Source: Motacilla alba alba
Lineage: Eukaryota > Chordata > Aves > Passeriformes > Motacillidae
Direction of reading: 5' to 3'
Assembly: GCF_015832195.1 (NCBI RefSeq)
Contig: NC_052027.1
Coordinates: 11,280,149-11,344,148, forward strand
DNA length: 64,000 bases
The notes beneath the pieces were generated by a model, which made no database searches, was not told the DNA's origin, and worked only from the letters and a program-made list of their open reading frames with translations. Of the stretch, positions 40,621 through 52,900 are shown piece by piece. A program made the position numbers and the translations under genes. Within the stretch, counting starts at the first letter, position 1; every line of letters starts with the position of its first letter.

Positions 40621-42588
40621 AGCCATACCGGGGAGATCGCTCCCACACTAATTCGGAGAAGTGCCCAAGCTTTGCAGCCTCATTCAGGGTAAAGGCCATT
40701 TATAAACACAGCATATGATTTATACTCACATAAATCATTCTGTCACTACAGACTATATGCAATACATGTGCTGCTACTCTGTAATGTGAGATCTATTTGG
40801 TGGTATATGATACTTGCTTATAAAAATTGTCACAGCAAGATTCCCTGAAGCCAAAATAGCTCCCCAGATTTAAGGGGAGCTATCCCAATAGAGAATTTTG
40901 TCATTTAATACTGCTAAGTGGTTAGCATTGATTGAGCACAGATTCATGCCTTTTACATTTCATCAGCTCCTTTCATTTTTACATGCCTGCATATGCTTAG
41001 AGGTCTCAAGCCTTTCTCAGAAGAGGCAGCTATTCACCTTATTTTTGAAGTGAAGCAATATGCTCATCAAGTGTAAATCTGTGAACAAAGGTTGAAGAAA
41101 GGAAATAAATACATGCTAACACTAATAACAATAAATACAAAACCTCAGAGATGAGCCATATAAAAATAAAGAGGAAATCAAATCCAGATTCTATTTTACT
41201 CATCTTTCGGTGTCATTTGTATTAAATGCTTGGCGGGGGGGGTGGTGTTAGTTATAAATGGCAAAAGCAAAATTACTTGTTCCTGTAACACCTGTTGTTT
41301 GGAAAAAAAATTAACAAAACCAACATTTATGGTTGTTTATAATGAGGGAGATTTAGGTCAGATGGCTCTTAAGCAGAGCCCTGGGAGCTGTACCTGGAGC
41401 TGTACCATTTGCTAGGCCAGTTACTATCTAAGTATGAATGGGTGGAATTAAAGAGCTATCACAAGCCAGCTCCAGAGTTGGTAGAAGCAAGGACATATAT
41501 AATTATTTAAATGATACAGATCAGATAATAACTGGATTAAGAAGAAAAGAAAGAAGGAAAGAAGCCTCTTCCCCCATTCAGGGTTTATCTGCCAGGAACA
41601 CTTTACTGCTTCCCCACAGCCATCCATGAAATCTGATGCCAGGAACAGGCTCCTCTCCTGCTGTGGTGCTGGGAATGTCAGAGTTCCCAGGGCCACACAG
41701 GGGTGGAGGGAGTTGAGGAAAAAATCTCTTTTTTAACTTCTGGATAAAAATAACATCTCAAGGAAAATGACCTTTGTTGGAACACAAGGGTGAGATCCTG
41801 ACTTTGAGAGCCTGCCCTGGTCAGTCCAGATATATGATTCCCTTGATACCCTGTTAACCTCAGTGTAGCTAAAATTGGAGACAGCATAACTGTGGCGCAG
41901 CCTGCCCTCTCTGCAGGCCCAGGTCCTCACCACAGCACTGGAATGAAGAATCTACCAACAGCTCCTTCCCTTCTTGCCAGCTTCCCTAAGACCCCAGGAA
42001 TTTGAGGACATTTCTTCCCCTGGGTGATACACACTCCTCCATCTCAATGTTAACAACATGAAAATGAATGAGGAGCAACTCCTGATTTGTCGTCTCATCA
42101 TTTTGCAGAGTTTAAGCTGTGAATGAAAAGCCACTGGAGAAAACTGGATTGTGTCTGGGGAATTCATGTGCCTGATACCCAGACTATACACCAGGCTTCA
42201 GCAGAGCAATTGCTGCATACTGCCTCCCTGTGAGAAAGCAAAGGGATGCCTGAGCATGCAGTATTTATGAGATTGCAACATCTTCTCTTGTCTTGGTAGA
42301 GTGAAATACGTTTCAGAAATAGAGCTTAGGCTAAATCAACTTCTAATCAAAGGTAGATTCACACTTGGTGAATCTTTATACTAACTCAGCAATTACTCAG
42401 TCCTTGTAGGAAAGGATTTTTGGTTTATTAAAGGCTGAGCTCTGCTTAATTAATTGCCTCCATTGACCTCCAAGGTATGCACAGGAATATAGAGAAAAGG
42501 GGTACACTTTTGGACAAATTTTAGGGAAAGGATCAATTGCTGGGATGACAGAGTAAATACATGTAATGCATCTTGATATCCCAGCAAG
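40621..42588. other. Upstream intergenic DNA, MIR-like text only
   Basis: Sequence returns to AT-rich composition directly after the CpG island. Around 40925-41075 it weakly recalls a MIR SINE (ATTGATTGAGCACAG near 40929 and TTCACCTTATTTTTGAAGTG near 41034). Nothing else is recognised. Confidence 0.45.
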
Positions 42589-42763
42589 GGGAGAGGAGAG
42601 GAGAGGAGAGGAGAGGAGAGGAGAGGAGAGGAGAGGAGAGGAGAGGAGAGGAGAGGAGAGGAGAGGAGAGGAGAGGAGAGGAGAGGAGAGGAGAGGAGAG
42701 GAGAGGAGAGGAGAGGAGAGGAGAGGAGAGGAGAGGAGAGGAGAGGAGAGGAGAGAGGAGAGA
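42589..42763. repeat. GGAGA pentanucleotide array, about 34 copies
   Basis: An almost perfect (AGAGG)n run spans about 175 bp, with one phase slip near its right end (GAGAGAGGAGAGAAGG). The strand is purely purine, so it is a candidate for triplex (H-DNA) formation. The open frames across it in several phases (RGEER and LLSSP repeats) are repeat translations, not proteins. Confidence 0.97.
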
Positions 42764-45700
42764 AGGATGATGAAGAGAGCACAGCAGGCTGGTGTGTAGC
42801 TCTGATAGTAGGGCAAGGGAACAAGGAACAAGGACTTTCTTTGCAGTTAGGCTTTTGCTCCCAAAATGAATTTTTAACGGATCCTATCCTGTTGGCATGC
42901 AAAGGTAAATAGACTGTATGAGATCTTTCTGCTCTTGTTGACAGCACCATGTTTCTAAATTTTAAAGCAGTGGTTTTGTTTGAGGAGTAGATTTGATAGG
43001 CTGTGTGTGCTAAACCATTTGGGATTCTGCTCACCAGGACCACAAAGTGAACTTTGGCTGACAAGAAGGAGGAAAAAAATATCAAAGGAGGACAGAATAA
43101 TAAAATATATTAAGAATATGTGGTTATGGAAGAATCTGCTGCAAAACCAGAAAAATGCTGCAAGTTACAGTAGTCAGGGAGCAGCTGGAGAGAGCAACAG
43201 ACAGCACAAGCAATAGAACATCTGGGAAATGATGGGAAATGAAGCATGAAGAGGAAGAATTGAAATCAAGTGAAAATCAAAGAAGCCAATGCCACTAAAG
43301 CTGACAGTTTAGAGTAATTAATTTGGATTTGCCCTTTTCTTTGGCTGTTTTTTAAATTATTATTATTAATCCTTAGACAGAGTCCAGGCATTCACCTTTA
43401 CTTATTTCTGTAATCTGCCTTTGCTTTTCTGTTGGTTTTCCTGAATGAGACATGCATGGGGATGAGGCAGGAGTGGGGGCTGGGATGAACTGTTCTCACT
43501 TGCCTGTAAAATATCTCTTTAAATGTCTTGCAGCCAAAATAGAAGCTTGGTGTCAGGCAAACCAGATTGAGGAAGAAAATACTAGAGGAAAATATTGTCT
43601 TGATCAGGTTAATCTTAACAATGTCAGGAGGAATTATAAGTAGCTCAAGACTGTTCTGCAAAATTCTGCAGCCTTATGGACCACCTCACAAATTGGTGTG
43701 AAATGGAGACAGGTTGAAGGGTAAGCACAGGGAATACGTGAGTATCACCGAAATTGTTTGCAGGTTTCCACTAATTTGTTGCCTCTCAGTAATCTCATCT
43801 TCCCCAGTCAGTAGGAATAAAATTATTAGATTAACCTACAAGTGGTTAATACCTCTAGATGTAAACTACAGTCAAATAATAAAACAATTTTACCATGAAA
43901 ACAAAAATAATTAGTGGTAAAAATACTCCTAATTTTCTGTAGGTAATAAAATTTTGCAAATCACGCTGTAATGAAAAGTCACAAATCTGTGACCTGCAAA
44001 CAGTAGCTGTATGGGTGGAGTGATCATTATCTTGCCTGTGCTCCTTATTTGACAGGGCAAAAAATACACACTTAAAAATACAGTAATTGAATATCAGTTT
44101 CAGCCTTTTAAACTGATGTATAGAAGATTAGCTATCCTACATGGATGCTAAACTGGTTGTTTTTCATTAAAGAAGCAATACATATTTTGTTGCATTGTTC
44201 AGTTGGTTTTTTGTTCAGGTTTTTTTTTTTATTTTATTAAAAACCCCACAAGATGATTAATACCAGATTCTGAGATGTTTTTAGTATTAAAAGGAAGGCA
44301 TCTTCCAAAGGCAGGAAATTCAAAATGAGAGTGGAAATTCTGCCCTAGAGCTTTTTTCCATAGGAGGGACTTTGATGGAGCTATTTTAGCAGCCTTTTGG
44401 TTTGAGAATAGCTCTGCCTTGGGAATGAAGAGGTTTTCACAGAGGTCTGGAAGTGCACAGGCTCAACTGCAGTGCCTCAGCTCAGTTCTGTGGCCAGCAC
44501 TAGAGGGCACAGCCTCAGTTCTGCTGGACAAGGGCTGCATGTGAGCATTGCAGCCCTACCAAAAAACGCTCAGCTGAGTTGGTTTGTGTTGTTTTCATTC
44601 ATTCTACATTTTATCTAGAGGTTTCCTTTAGACATTTGTCCCTTTTTATCTTTGCAATTTCTAAATAAATATAATATATTTTATTTATATATATATAATT
44701 AGCCCAATTTTCCCTCTGGATTTGTACTCATCTCTAGAATGAACTTCGGTGGCTTACCTGAAGGGAAATCCTGCCCTTGTCAATGTGAGCACAGACAGCT
44801 TAAAGGATGTTTTTACAGAATGGCATTTCCTTGCATGTGGCCATTGTAATGTTCATAAATTGTTGGTCACCTTGGAAGAAAAAGGGTTTTGGGGGCAGGA
44901 AACATAATCAAGAGGAATCTGAAGGAGAAGGTCCAAACCTTGGAATTTTAATATGCATAAAAATCAGAGTAAGATGACACTATGAATTTTCTCTGGCAGG
45001 AATTATGGTCTCAATTCTGAGGAGTACCTGAGCATTTGTTTTCTCATTTTCATTCCTAAGGTTGACTGCATAATCCACTCTACAAACACAGCATTATTGC
45101 ACCAGGGCTAAATGCTACAGCCAAAAGCTAGCACTATCCTGCCATGCTTAGAGTGGTGCTTTATTTTGGTAGCTGAACTGGAAGCATTGACTGGAGAAGG
45201 GCTGTTATTGTGCTCCCTGCTTTTCTTGCTGCTTTGCAATTGACAAAGCATCATTTATCACGCTCTGCATTCCAGTTTTTCTTTGCACGTTTTCCAGCTC
45301 ATCATAACATAATTATATTTCTGTTTCCTTCAGCCAGGGGCTGATACTTTCTTTTACTAAGACAACAGCTGCACTGCACAACCTTGATGAATCCCCATAA
45401 GGGTAAAAAGAGTCTGTGGTGCTTGTTTCTGCCTTGGCAACCCAAATGTTCAAGCTCTTTTTTGTGACAAATGCTGCTCTAAAATGCACCCAACCCTGAT
45501 GCTTTCATAGCATTTCTCAAAATTAGGTTTTATATTGTAAATTAGACTTGAAATAGTCAACATTCTGTCTGGTCTGTAATTTTAAAGGCTTCCTTTGTAA
45601 CATTTCTGTTTATGGTGTTTATAGGTTATAGACTCTGGGATTGAATTTAGAAGGCTGTAGTCACTGATGTGAAATTTGTATTTTGAATGAAATTTGCTTT

Positions 45701-47988
45701 ATGTGTGACAATAAGCACAATCTGAAGGTCTGGTTTATGTACCTAAAAAGCATCTTAAGGCAGCTTTCATGGTACAGGTGAGTAATTTCCTTGATTACAG
45801 CCTCAGTTGCTCCAGCCACATTGTGACATAAAGGTAATTACAGAAACCCCATCTCTGAAGGGCATTAACTGCTAGCGATGGGAAAAGACACACAGTATTT
45901 TTATTATCAGTTGCTGAGATATTTTATTTAACTCTAATGTAGAACTCTGAACCTGTGATTTTAAAGTACTTCAGAAAGGAAGAATGATTTCTGTATTTTA
46001 CACAGGAGAAACCAGTGCAGAGAAAAGTAGGGCTCAATACTGGAGGCAAGCTGAGGGCAGAATCCATTCTTAATGCTCCTGATTTTGCTTACCCAATTAT
46101 ACCATTACTAACTCCCACCTCATCTCAAAATCTATCCATCAGAGCGCTGTGTACAGTGGAAGCAGCAATGTTTTCAGCCACTGAAGATTGCCCAGGTTTG
46201 TAAATATATGGGATATTGTGGCCTGGACAATTGCATTACTCAGGGCAACATTTTCCCTACAGTTTTGCTTTCCATCCTATTGTTCTGGTGTCATTACTCC
46301 TGACACCATCATTTGAAGATTGTTTGTAGTTATACATAAAAATAACAATAAATCTGTACATGGAGACAAGAGTTTAACTGATATGATCAGTCCTATCAGC
46401 CATATCTATGTGCTCCATGATCTAAGGATTCTTTGGGACACTTGAGAGTATTTTAGTTTTGTGATCTTTGAGCTCTGTCCAGCACACTGGACAGAGATGA
46501 TTCAATTGTCTGGAAAGCAATTAGATGTTAGGTGTTGATGGCAACTCTCCCTGCCCAGCCAGGGCAAATTTCTCTCAATGGTTCTGCTGTTGATAAAAAA
46601 ACAAACAAACAAACAACAACAACAAAAAAACAAAACCCAAAAGAACAGTGGCTCCTTGTGTTGGAAAGACAATGAACACGTGGCTCATGAGAGCAGCTTG
46701 CCCTGTGCTCCTTCCTCCTTTTAATCCTGAGGCAAATTCTGGCATGTTTCACTCAGATATATTTTAGCTTTTTTCCCCTCTATCATCAGTTTCTTTACTC
46801 AGTCCACTCATGTTCAATATAAGATGTGCATTCTCTTTCTGATTCATGTACAGTAATTACTTCCTAACATCTGCCTAACAGATTTTGTAAGAAAAGTAAC
46901 TCTTCAAATATTAAGAAAAAAATTAATGTATGAAATCTTTGAAATCTCCATTACTGGGGTTTGTGATCCACAGCTGACTGGATTCATCTCCCAGCCAGGA
47001 AGCTGGTTCAGCAAAACAGCTGCATTAGTTATTTAACTGGAGGCCTGATCCTGCTCCTGCTGACACTGATGCAAAGCAGGAATAGTACCAGAGAAAATAA
47101 AAAATAGCCCTAGTGTGAAATATAGGTTGCAGATAAAAATAAAGCATTGTGCTATGAAACAACAAAAGATCTGTAGCAGATACTCTGCCATCCTGATATA
47201 GGTGTTAGGCAGGATCTTAACATCCTGCAGAAACCTTACCCCAAATGCACTGCTAGCTCATGGGAAGGCTCTTTTACTGTGGTGGCACCAGGTGACCAAC
47301 AGAACTAAGGCTCAGTTGTGCTCAGTGTTGTGCCCTAATACCATGAAATCACAGGTGACCTATTCTGTACTAAGTACCAGACCCATCACTGTTGGCATCT
47401 GGTTCATAATTGTTCTCTCTCAGTTATTTAATTTTTACAGTGTCTGCTACAATTACTTTATACCTTCTAGCACAGAAAAATGCACTCACTGGTTTTCCTC
47501 CTAGGCTGAATTAATGCACGTGGTAATTGACCCAAGAGTACACAGGAAGGAGAAGTCAAATGAGAAGCACTGCAGTGAAAAATGGACAAAGCATCCCAAA
47601 GTATCTCCTTTGTAAGATGGCAATGCTTCTTGGACAATCTCAGGACATGAAGGGATGGTTACCAGAGCCTTCAATGCTTTAGAGATGTGTCTTCAATCCC
47701 CAAGGCCATCAACACCTGTCATCTATCTTACTCTAAAATGTACTGTTAATAACATCAAAAGTTACAGCATCTGAGATTTTGGTCCTCAAACCTCATCCTG
47801 TTTCCTCCAACACAAGTTACTCATTGTATCTTGGCTACAGTCTGACTCTCATGTAGCACAGGTATCTGGTTTTGTTTGTGCTCTGGAGGCAGTGGCATCT
47901 GCAGCTGCTGTGGACTCGTAACACCAATTCCACCAATTCATATTCCTGTTGCAGACCCATTGGAGGGGACTCCTGAACTCTTGCAGAT
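42764..47988. other. Upstream intergenic DNA, nothing recognised
   Basis: AT-rich single-copy-looking sequence. It includes a short TA repeat around 44676-44700, an A/CAA-rich low-complexity tract at about 46596-46637, and weak MIR-like wording at about 45985-46070. No exon, RNA gene or transposon border was recognised. Confidence 0.4.
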
Positions 47989-48050
47989 GGGAACCTTCCA
48001 GCCCACAGTACTATGCTCTGGGAACCTTCCAGCCCACAGTACTATGCTCT
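47989..48050. repeat. 31 bp perfect tandem duplication
   Basis: A 31 bp unit beginning GGGAACCTTCCAGCCCACAG occurs at 47989-48019 and immediately again at 48020-48050 with no mismatch. It looks like a recent slippage or duplication event in intergenic DNA. Confidence 0.95.
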
Positions 48051-49032
48051 GACATCAGCACATGTTTATTTTCACTTGTTGACTTTTCCAGGTGCATTAC
48101 TGAACCTTCTCTGGAGTTACAGTAAGTTTTTAAATGGAAACTGAGGTTTGGAGATGCTACGCTTTCAGACACAAGAGGAAGGAGAGCTCCTGGATGGAGA
48201 TATCCGCATGAAGCTTCATCATTCCTAGACCTTGGGAGGTTTGAGGAAGAGGACAGCAGATGGGAGGCTGCAACATTCAGCTCCTAAGCTGGAGAGCCTC
48301 TGTTTTCCTCCCGTGCTATGAAATGTGTACAAGAAGCACTGACCAACACACGTAGCCTCAGCCCCATCCCAAGACCTCTGCCAAGTACCCCAGCACTTGC
48401 AGGGATCAGATTACAGCAGCAGCTATGCTGTGGTTTAAAACAAGGAGAAGTTCCTAGCCTTTAGTTTTGTGGGGCTGTCTGAAATGAGACAGGGTTGAGA
48501 CCAATCCATTGATGTCTGTTGGAGCCCAAAGCCTCCCTCTGCAGCCAGCCAGACACATTCCCCAGACTGCACCCGGCAGTGCAGAGCTCTGCTGTGGCTC
48601 ATCTGCCTCCTCCTCAGTGCCCAGTTTCAAACCTCTTCAGCAATATGTTCTGTAACAATTAAGGATTTCTGGGGCAACTCCATTAAGATCAGAAGGATAT
48701 CCTTCTGCTTTGAAATATGTGAGCATGAATGATCCATTCAGCACAGCACCCCTTGGCCAGTCATATCTCTCTGATGATCAAATATATTTTTAATTATCAA
48801 TCTATCTGAGGGGATTTTTTTCACTAGACAATATCCAACTGTATTGTAAGAGCCATTTGGATTGATGCAGAGAACTTGGCAGCAAGATAGGGAACATTTG
48901 GGCTTTCAACACTTAGGAACATATGGATAGAGGTTTGGAAGATTGCCACATGGGATGTAGCTTGGAAGATGCTGCATTTCTTCATCCTTTTTCTTTTCCT
49001 GAACAGAAATAGAAGAAATTTTACTTTTTTTT

Positions 49033-49037
<5 letters not shown>

Positions 49038-49073
<36 letters not shown>

Positions 49074-49093
49074 GATTCTAATTCCTGTTTATT
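49038..49093 (-). repeat. Poly(A) tail with upstream AATAAA on the minus strand (possible retrocopy 3' end)
   Basis: On the plus strand there is a run of 33 T at 49038-49070, preceded by a second run of 11 T. On the minus strand this reads as a poly(A) tract preceded, 17 nt upstream, by AATAAA (49093-49088). That spacing is what a cleaved, polyadenylated mRNA shows, so this may be the 3' end of a retrotransposed transcript lying to the right (from 49071 upward). I could not identify the source transcript, a 5' border or a target-site duplication. A simple T-run microsatellite is the alternative. Confidence 0.4.
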
Positions 49094-49810
49094 TTCTATG
49101 CTGCTCTAGGATAAACCACTATGGTCAGCTGCAAGGTTTGAGCAAAATCAGCTGCATGTTTATGGGCAAATGTAGGTGGGCAATTCAAAGGGTGGTGACA
49201 TTGCAGATCTTTTCAAGTTTTTACCTCCTAATTCATGAGAACACGCAGAGGTGAACTCACAAAGCTGCAGCCTGTGACTCAGATCATGGGGTGAAGGAGG
49301 GTATCTGGTGCCCAACTTGTCAGGATGTGCCCAGCACCATTTCCTGAGGGCTCTGAGGGTAAGGCCCTGCTGGTGGTCCTTCCTCCACGCTCCTGCTGGG
49401 ACCATCTGTCTCCCAGTCACCTTGACACCCAGGGTTGGACAGACAGCCCAGGCTTTCTGTGTGTCTCTGGTACAGAGTTTCACCATGTAACATCCCAGTC
49501 ACCTTTGGGACAGCATAGGAATGGGAGAGAGGAACCTCCTCCAACTGAACACTCAGGACTGGACATGTATGAACCAACATCATCTTCATTCCACTTTAGG
49601 GACAAATGCCACAAGCCCACGATGGGAGTATTCTGTGTCTCTCAGGGTTATTACCTCTGCTTGTCAGAAGAACAATGCTTTTTTTCTAATTTTTAAATTT
49701 TTTTTTGTGGTTCCATTGTATCCCAGACTGGGGGGCTGCAGCAAATGCAGAATTTATTGGAATACACAAACATGTATTTGCACAATTGGCAAGTGGGCCC
49801 TGCAGCTTAG

Positions 49811-49950
49811 TAAATGCTAATTAATCTCTCAGGCTGCTAGGAAATCATCATTATCCCAGTTCAGCAATGAGAAACAAAGACCAAAGAGAGTGGCAGGGGC
49901 TTATACTGAGTGACAGAGTCAGAGCAGACAGAATTGCAGTCTTCTTTGGT
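49811..49950 (+). repeat. MIR/CORE-SINE-like ancient remnant
   Basis: ATCATTATCCCAGTTCAGCA (from 49846), AATGAGAAACAAAGACCAAA and CAGAGTCAGAGCAGACAGAA followed by CAGTCTTCTT match, in order, the 3' half of MIR (ATTATCCCCATTTTACAGATGAGGAAACTGAGG through the GGCAGAGCC...GGTCTTC block). It is diverged but colinear, and is the clearest of the MIR-like remnants in this window. Confidence 0.6.
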
Positions 49951-52900
49951 GTTCTGAACAGTAAACCACAAAAGATTGGCAAGCCTGCATCTGAAGAGCA
50001 GAATGGAGGCACCTGGGGATTTTCCCTCAATCCCTGTCTCCAAGAGCTCAGCTCAGGGCAGGCTGCTGCTCTCATCCCACCTGACTGCTCAGATTTCCTT
50101 TCCTTGAGAAGTAAGAGCAATGGAGAGCTCTGACTGCAGCAGGGAGCTGGAAACCAGCCTGACTATGGATTCACTTCTGGGAACTGGGAATCACTCTCAG
50201 ACACCCGTGTTTTGGTTATAGTCTGAGTGTTTATTGTCCACAAATTCATTGCAGCTTTTTATCTTGCATTTTCCTGTGAGAGTTTGTTTCAACACTTGCA
50301 GCCAAATAATGACTAGACAGGGCAAGTTCCTGTTATTTCTTTGCTAATGGAATGCCAGGAGTCACTAAGACATCTCTAGCTGAGGTGGAGGCTAAGATGA
50401 CATCCAGGATCAGGAAGAGAGCATGGAGGAATTGGTAACAAGAGCAGAGGAAGGAGAATCTCCTCCAAAGGTATTCAAAGACCTGTAGCAATAGCTTTTG
50501 AGAACTGACCACACAAGTCAGAAGGGCAAAAAAGATAGGCAAATCCCTAAATCATGTGGATGGGATTTGTTTTAGAATTAAATCTCTGCCTTTCTGAATA
50601 AAACCTGGAAAAGATCGTGTGAGCTTCAAGTATATTTTTAGCCATATATACAGCAACTGCACATTTCTAAGCCAGCTAAAATTTGATTCAGAATGCTTTA
50701 ATATTTTGCTCCTTCTCACAGAGCACACCTTGATGGACATTAGTCTTTTCTGTGGCCATAATGACCCCAAGTTCTGCTGTTCTGAGGATGCACTTTTGGT
50801 GTCAATTTGGAAATATTTTGACTCTAAGAGTTACATAATTTTCTTAGAGAGATTAAGAAGTATTAAAACTAATGTAGGGACCAACCTTTCCTAGAACCCC
50901 ATCCAGTTACATGCTTCTTTGCATCTCCATTCCCATCTCTACTGATCTAAAAGGAGAAAAAGGACTCTGACCCTCCAATCAGCCTGCTCCTGCTGTCTGA
51001 TTAGCTGGCAGCTATCACAGTTCTTCTTTTGCTCTGTTACAGTTTCATTTCCAGAGGAAAAAGCCCTGATGGATATTGAGCCTCAGGATTGTGGCACCAC
51101 TGCAAATTAAATGAGGCTTCTGTTTACACCGAAGGACCGGCAGTACCTCCTTAATCAGGCTGTCTGTTCTTTGGAAATCAGCAGATATTTTGCCTAAAAG
51201 CACCCAGCAGTGCAGTGTAACTCAGTAATAACTGTTTATTGGGGGTCAGGAGGGAAGCCCCAGAAGAAAAACTGTAGTTAGAATCTGTAAAAAAAATCTA
51301 AAATCTGTAGTTAGAAGCACTGGTGAGTGGTTGACTTTGGGGAGTTTCTTTTGCCTTTTGTTTTAAGATTGCCTGAACTTGATGGAGGCTCTGTCATTTA
51401 AAAGGCAGAGAGACCTACAAATTAAGCAACATCTAGCTCCTAATGTGTGAAACTGCAATTTGCATACATCATGGCAGCTGCTGAGTTGGTCCTTATTACC
51501 TCTGCTGGAGTGTTAATTTAACCACAACTTTATCATTAATTTAAATGGAAAAGCAGCGGGTTGCTGGCATGCTACATTATCCGTCAGGCAACTGGGAATC
51601 AGTTGACAGAGCCAGAAAGAGATTTCAATTCAGAGGGGCTGCAGGGTGCTGCCTCCAGGACCTGTGGTCACAGACAAGCTCCAGATTGCCCTTGGTCGGC
51701 TCTAAAGGTCAACACCAACCCCAAGGAAAAAACCCAAATCAATACCGTATCTGGACTGTCATAAGAGAATATACAATACAACCAAACTTGAAATCTCTGT
51801 ATTTCTGATTTTTTTGTCCCTGTGTACCCAAACTGGCACTGTTTATACAGACATGAAAACCAGAACATTCTGGTTTTGACAACAAATGGCTTGTAGAGCA
51901 ACCATTGCAATGTGGTCCAGACCCACCCTGAGGGCTGAAGGCACTCGGGCTCTCTGCCCAGGCAGGAGATGCCAAAGCTGCCCACACAGGATGTGCTGGG
52001 AGCAGGGAGCAGCAGTGCCATGAACGGCGCCAGTGCCATCGGCCGGCGCGCTGGCTGAGCCTGGAGGCACCTCCACACTCAGCTGATGCCACATGGAGGA
52101 ACGAACGCGCCAGAACCACTCATGTGGGAAGTAAAGCAAATGTGAGGTACCGGTTGCCAAACCAGAGGCTGCCTCACTCTCCAGGAAAAGAGGCTGAGAA
52201 ACACTGAGAAACTGCTGAGATGGGAGATGAGAGGAGCAGTGTCCATGCTGGGGAGCCACCCATGGGCATGGAGTCTCCAAGAATGAGAGTCTCCTCTCCC
52301 AAGCCATGATGATGTGCCACCATTTAATGACACAACTGTGTATTTTTCAATGGAGAATGAGGTTCTGCTCTGAACTACGGCAAGAGGGACAGAGGAGATG
52401 AGTTCAGCTCAGAACCTCAGTTGTGATGTTTCGGTGGCAGAAAAGAAAAACCATGTCCTGATGCCTGCCAGAGTTTAACTGAGCTGATGCAGGTCTCCTC
52501 TGAAGTTCAGCTACAACTGACTGTGACTCATGATCCTGCTCATGGCAAACTGGAGCAAAGCTTCACCCATGAACACTCACCCACCAGAACAGGTGTCCTG
52601 CTTTCAGGTGAAGTGTGAACATTGTGTAGCTGTTCCCAAACTCTGGACTATGGTAAAGACACACTTGTAAACTGGTCAGACTTTCTCCTAAAAAAAGGGC
52701 TATTCTTCAAATAAGTGAATCACTAAGAGCTGAGGTTTAGAAAGGAATGTCTTTGCTCAGGCAGCACCAGGGTGTACTGTATGACTGGTATTGTGCAGAC
52801 ACTGTTCTAAGACATTAAATTCAACACGTATTTCCTAAACACAGATAAATTTGCATTAAATGTGCCTTTTCTGTCTCTGATGCCTAGTCCTTCTTGTTGT

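Noticed and set aside
39471..40626. Long open frames of up to 375 codons on both strands
   Set aside because: They overlap in several frames of the CpG island, are made of Pro/Gly/Arg/Ala runs and translated microsatellites, and match no family. Stop codons are simply rare at this GC content.
42397..43085. Open frames with RGEER or LLSSP repeats
   Set aside because: They are translations of the GGAGA array; a pentamer without stops is open in every frame of each strand.
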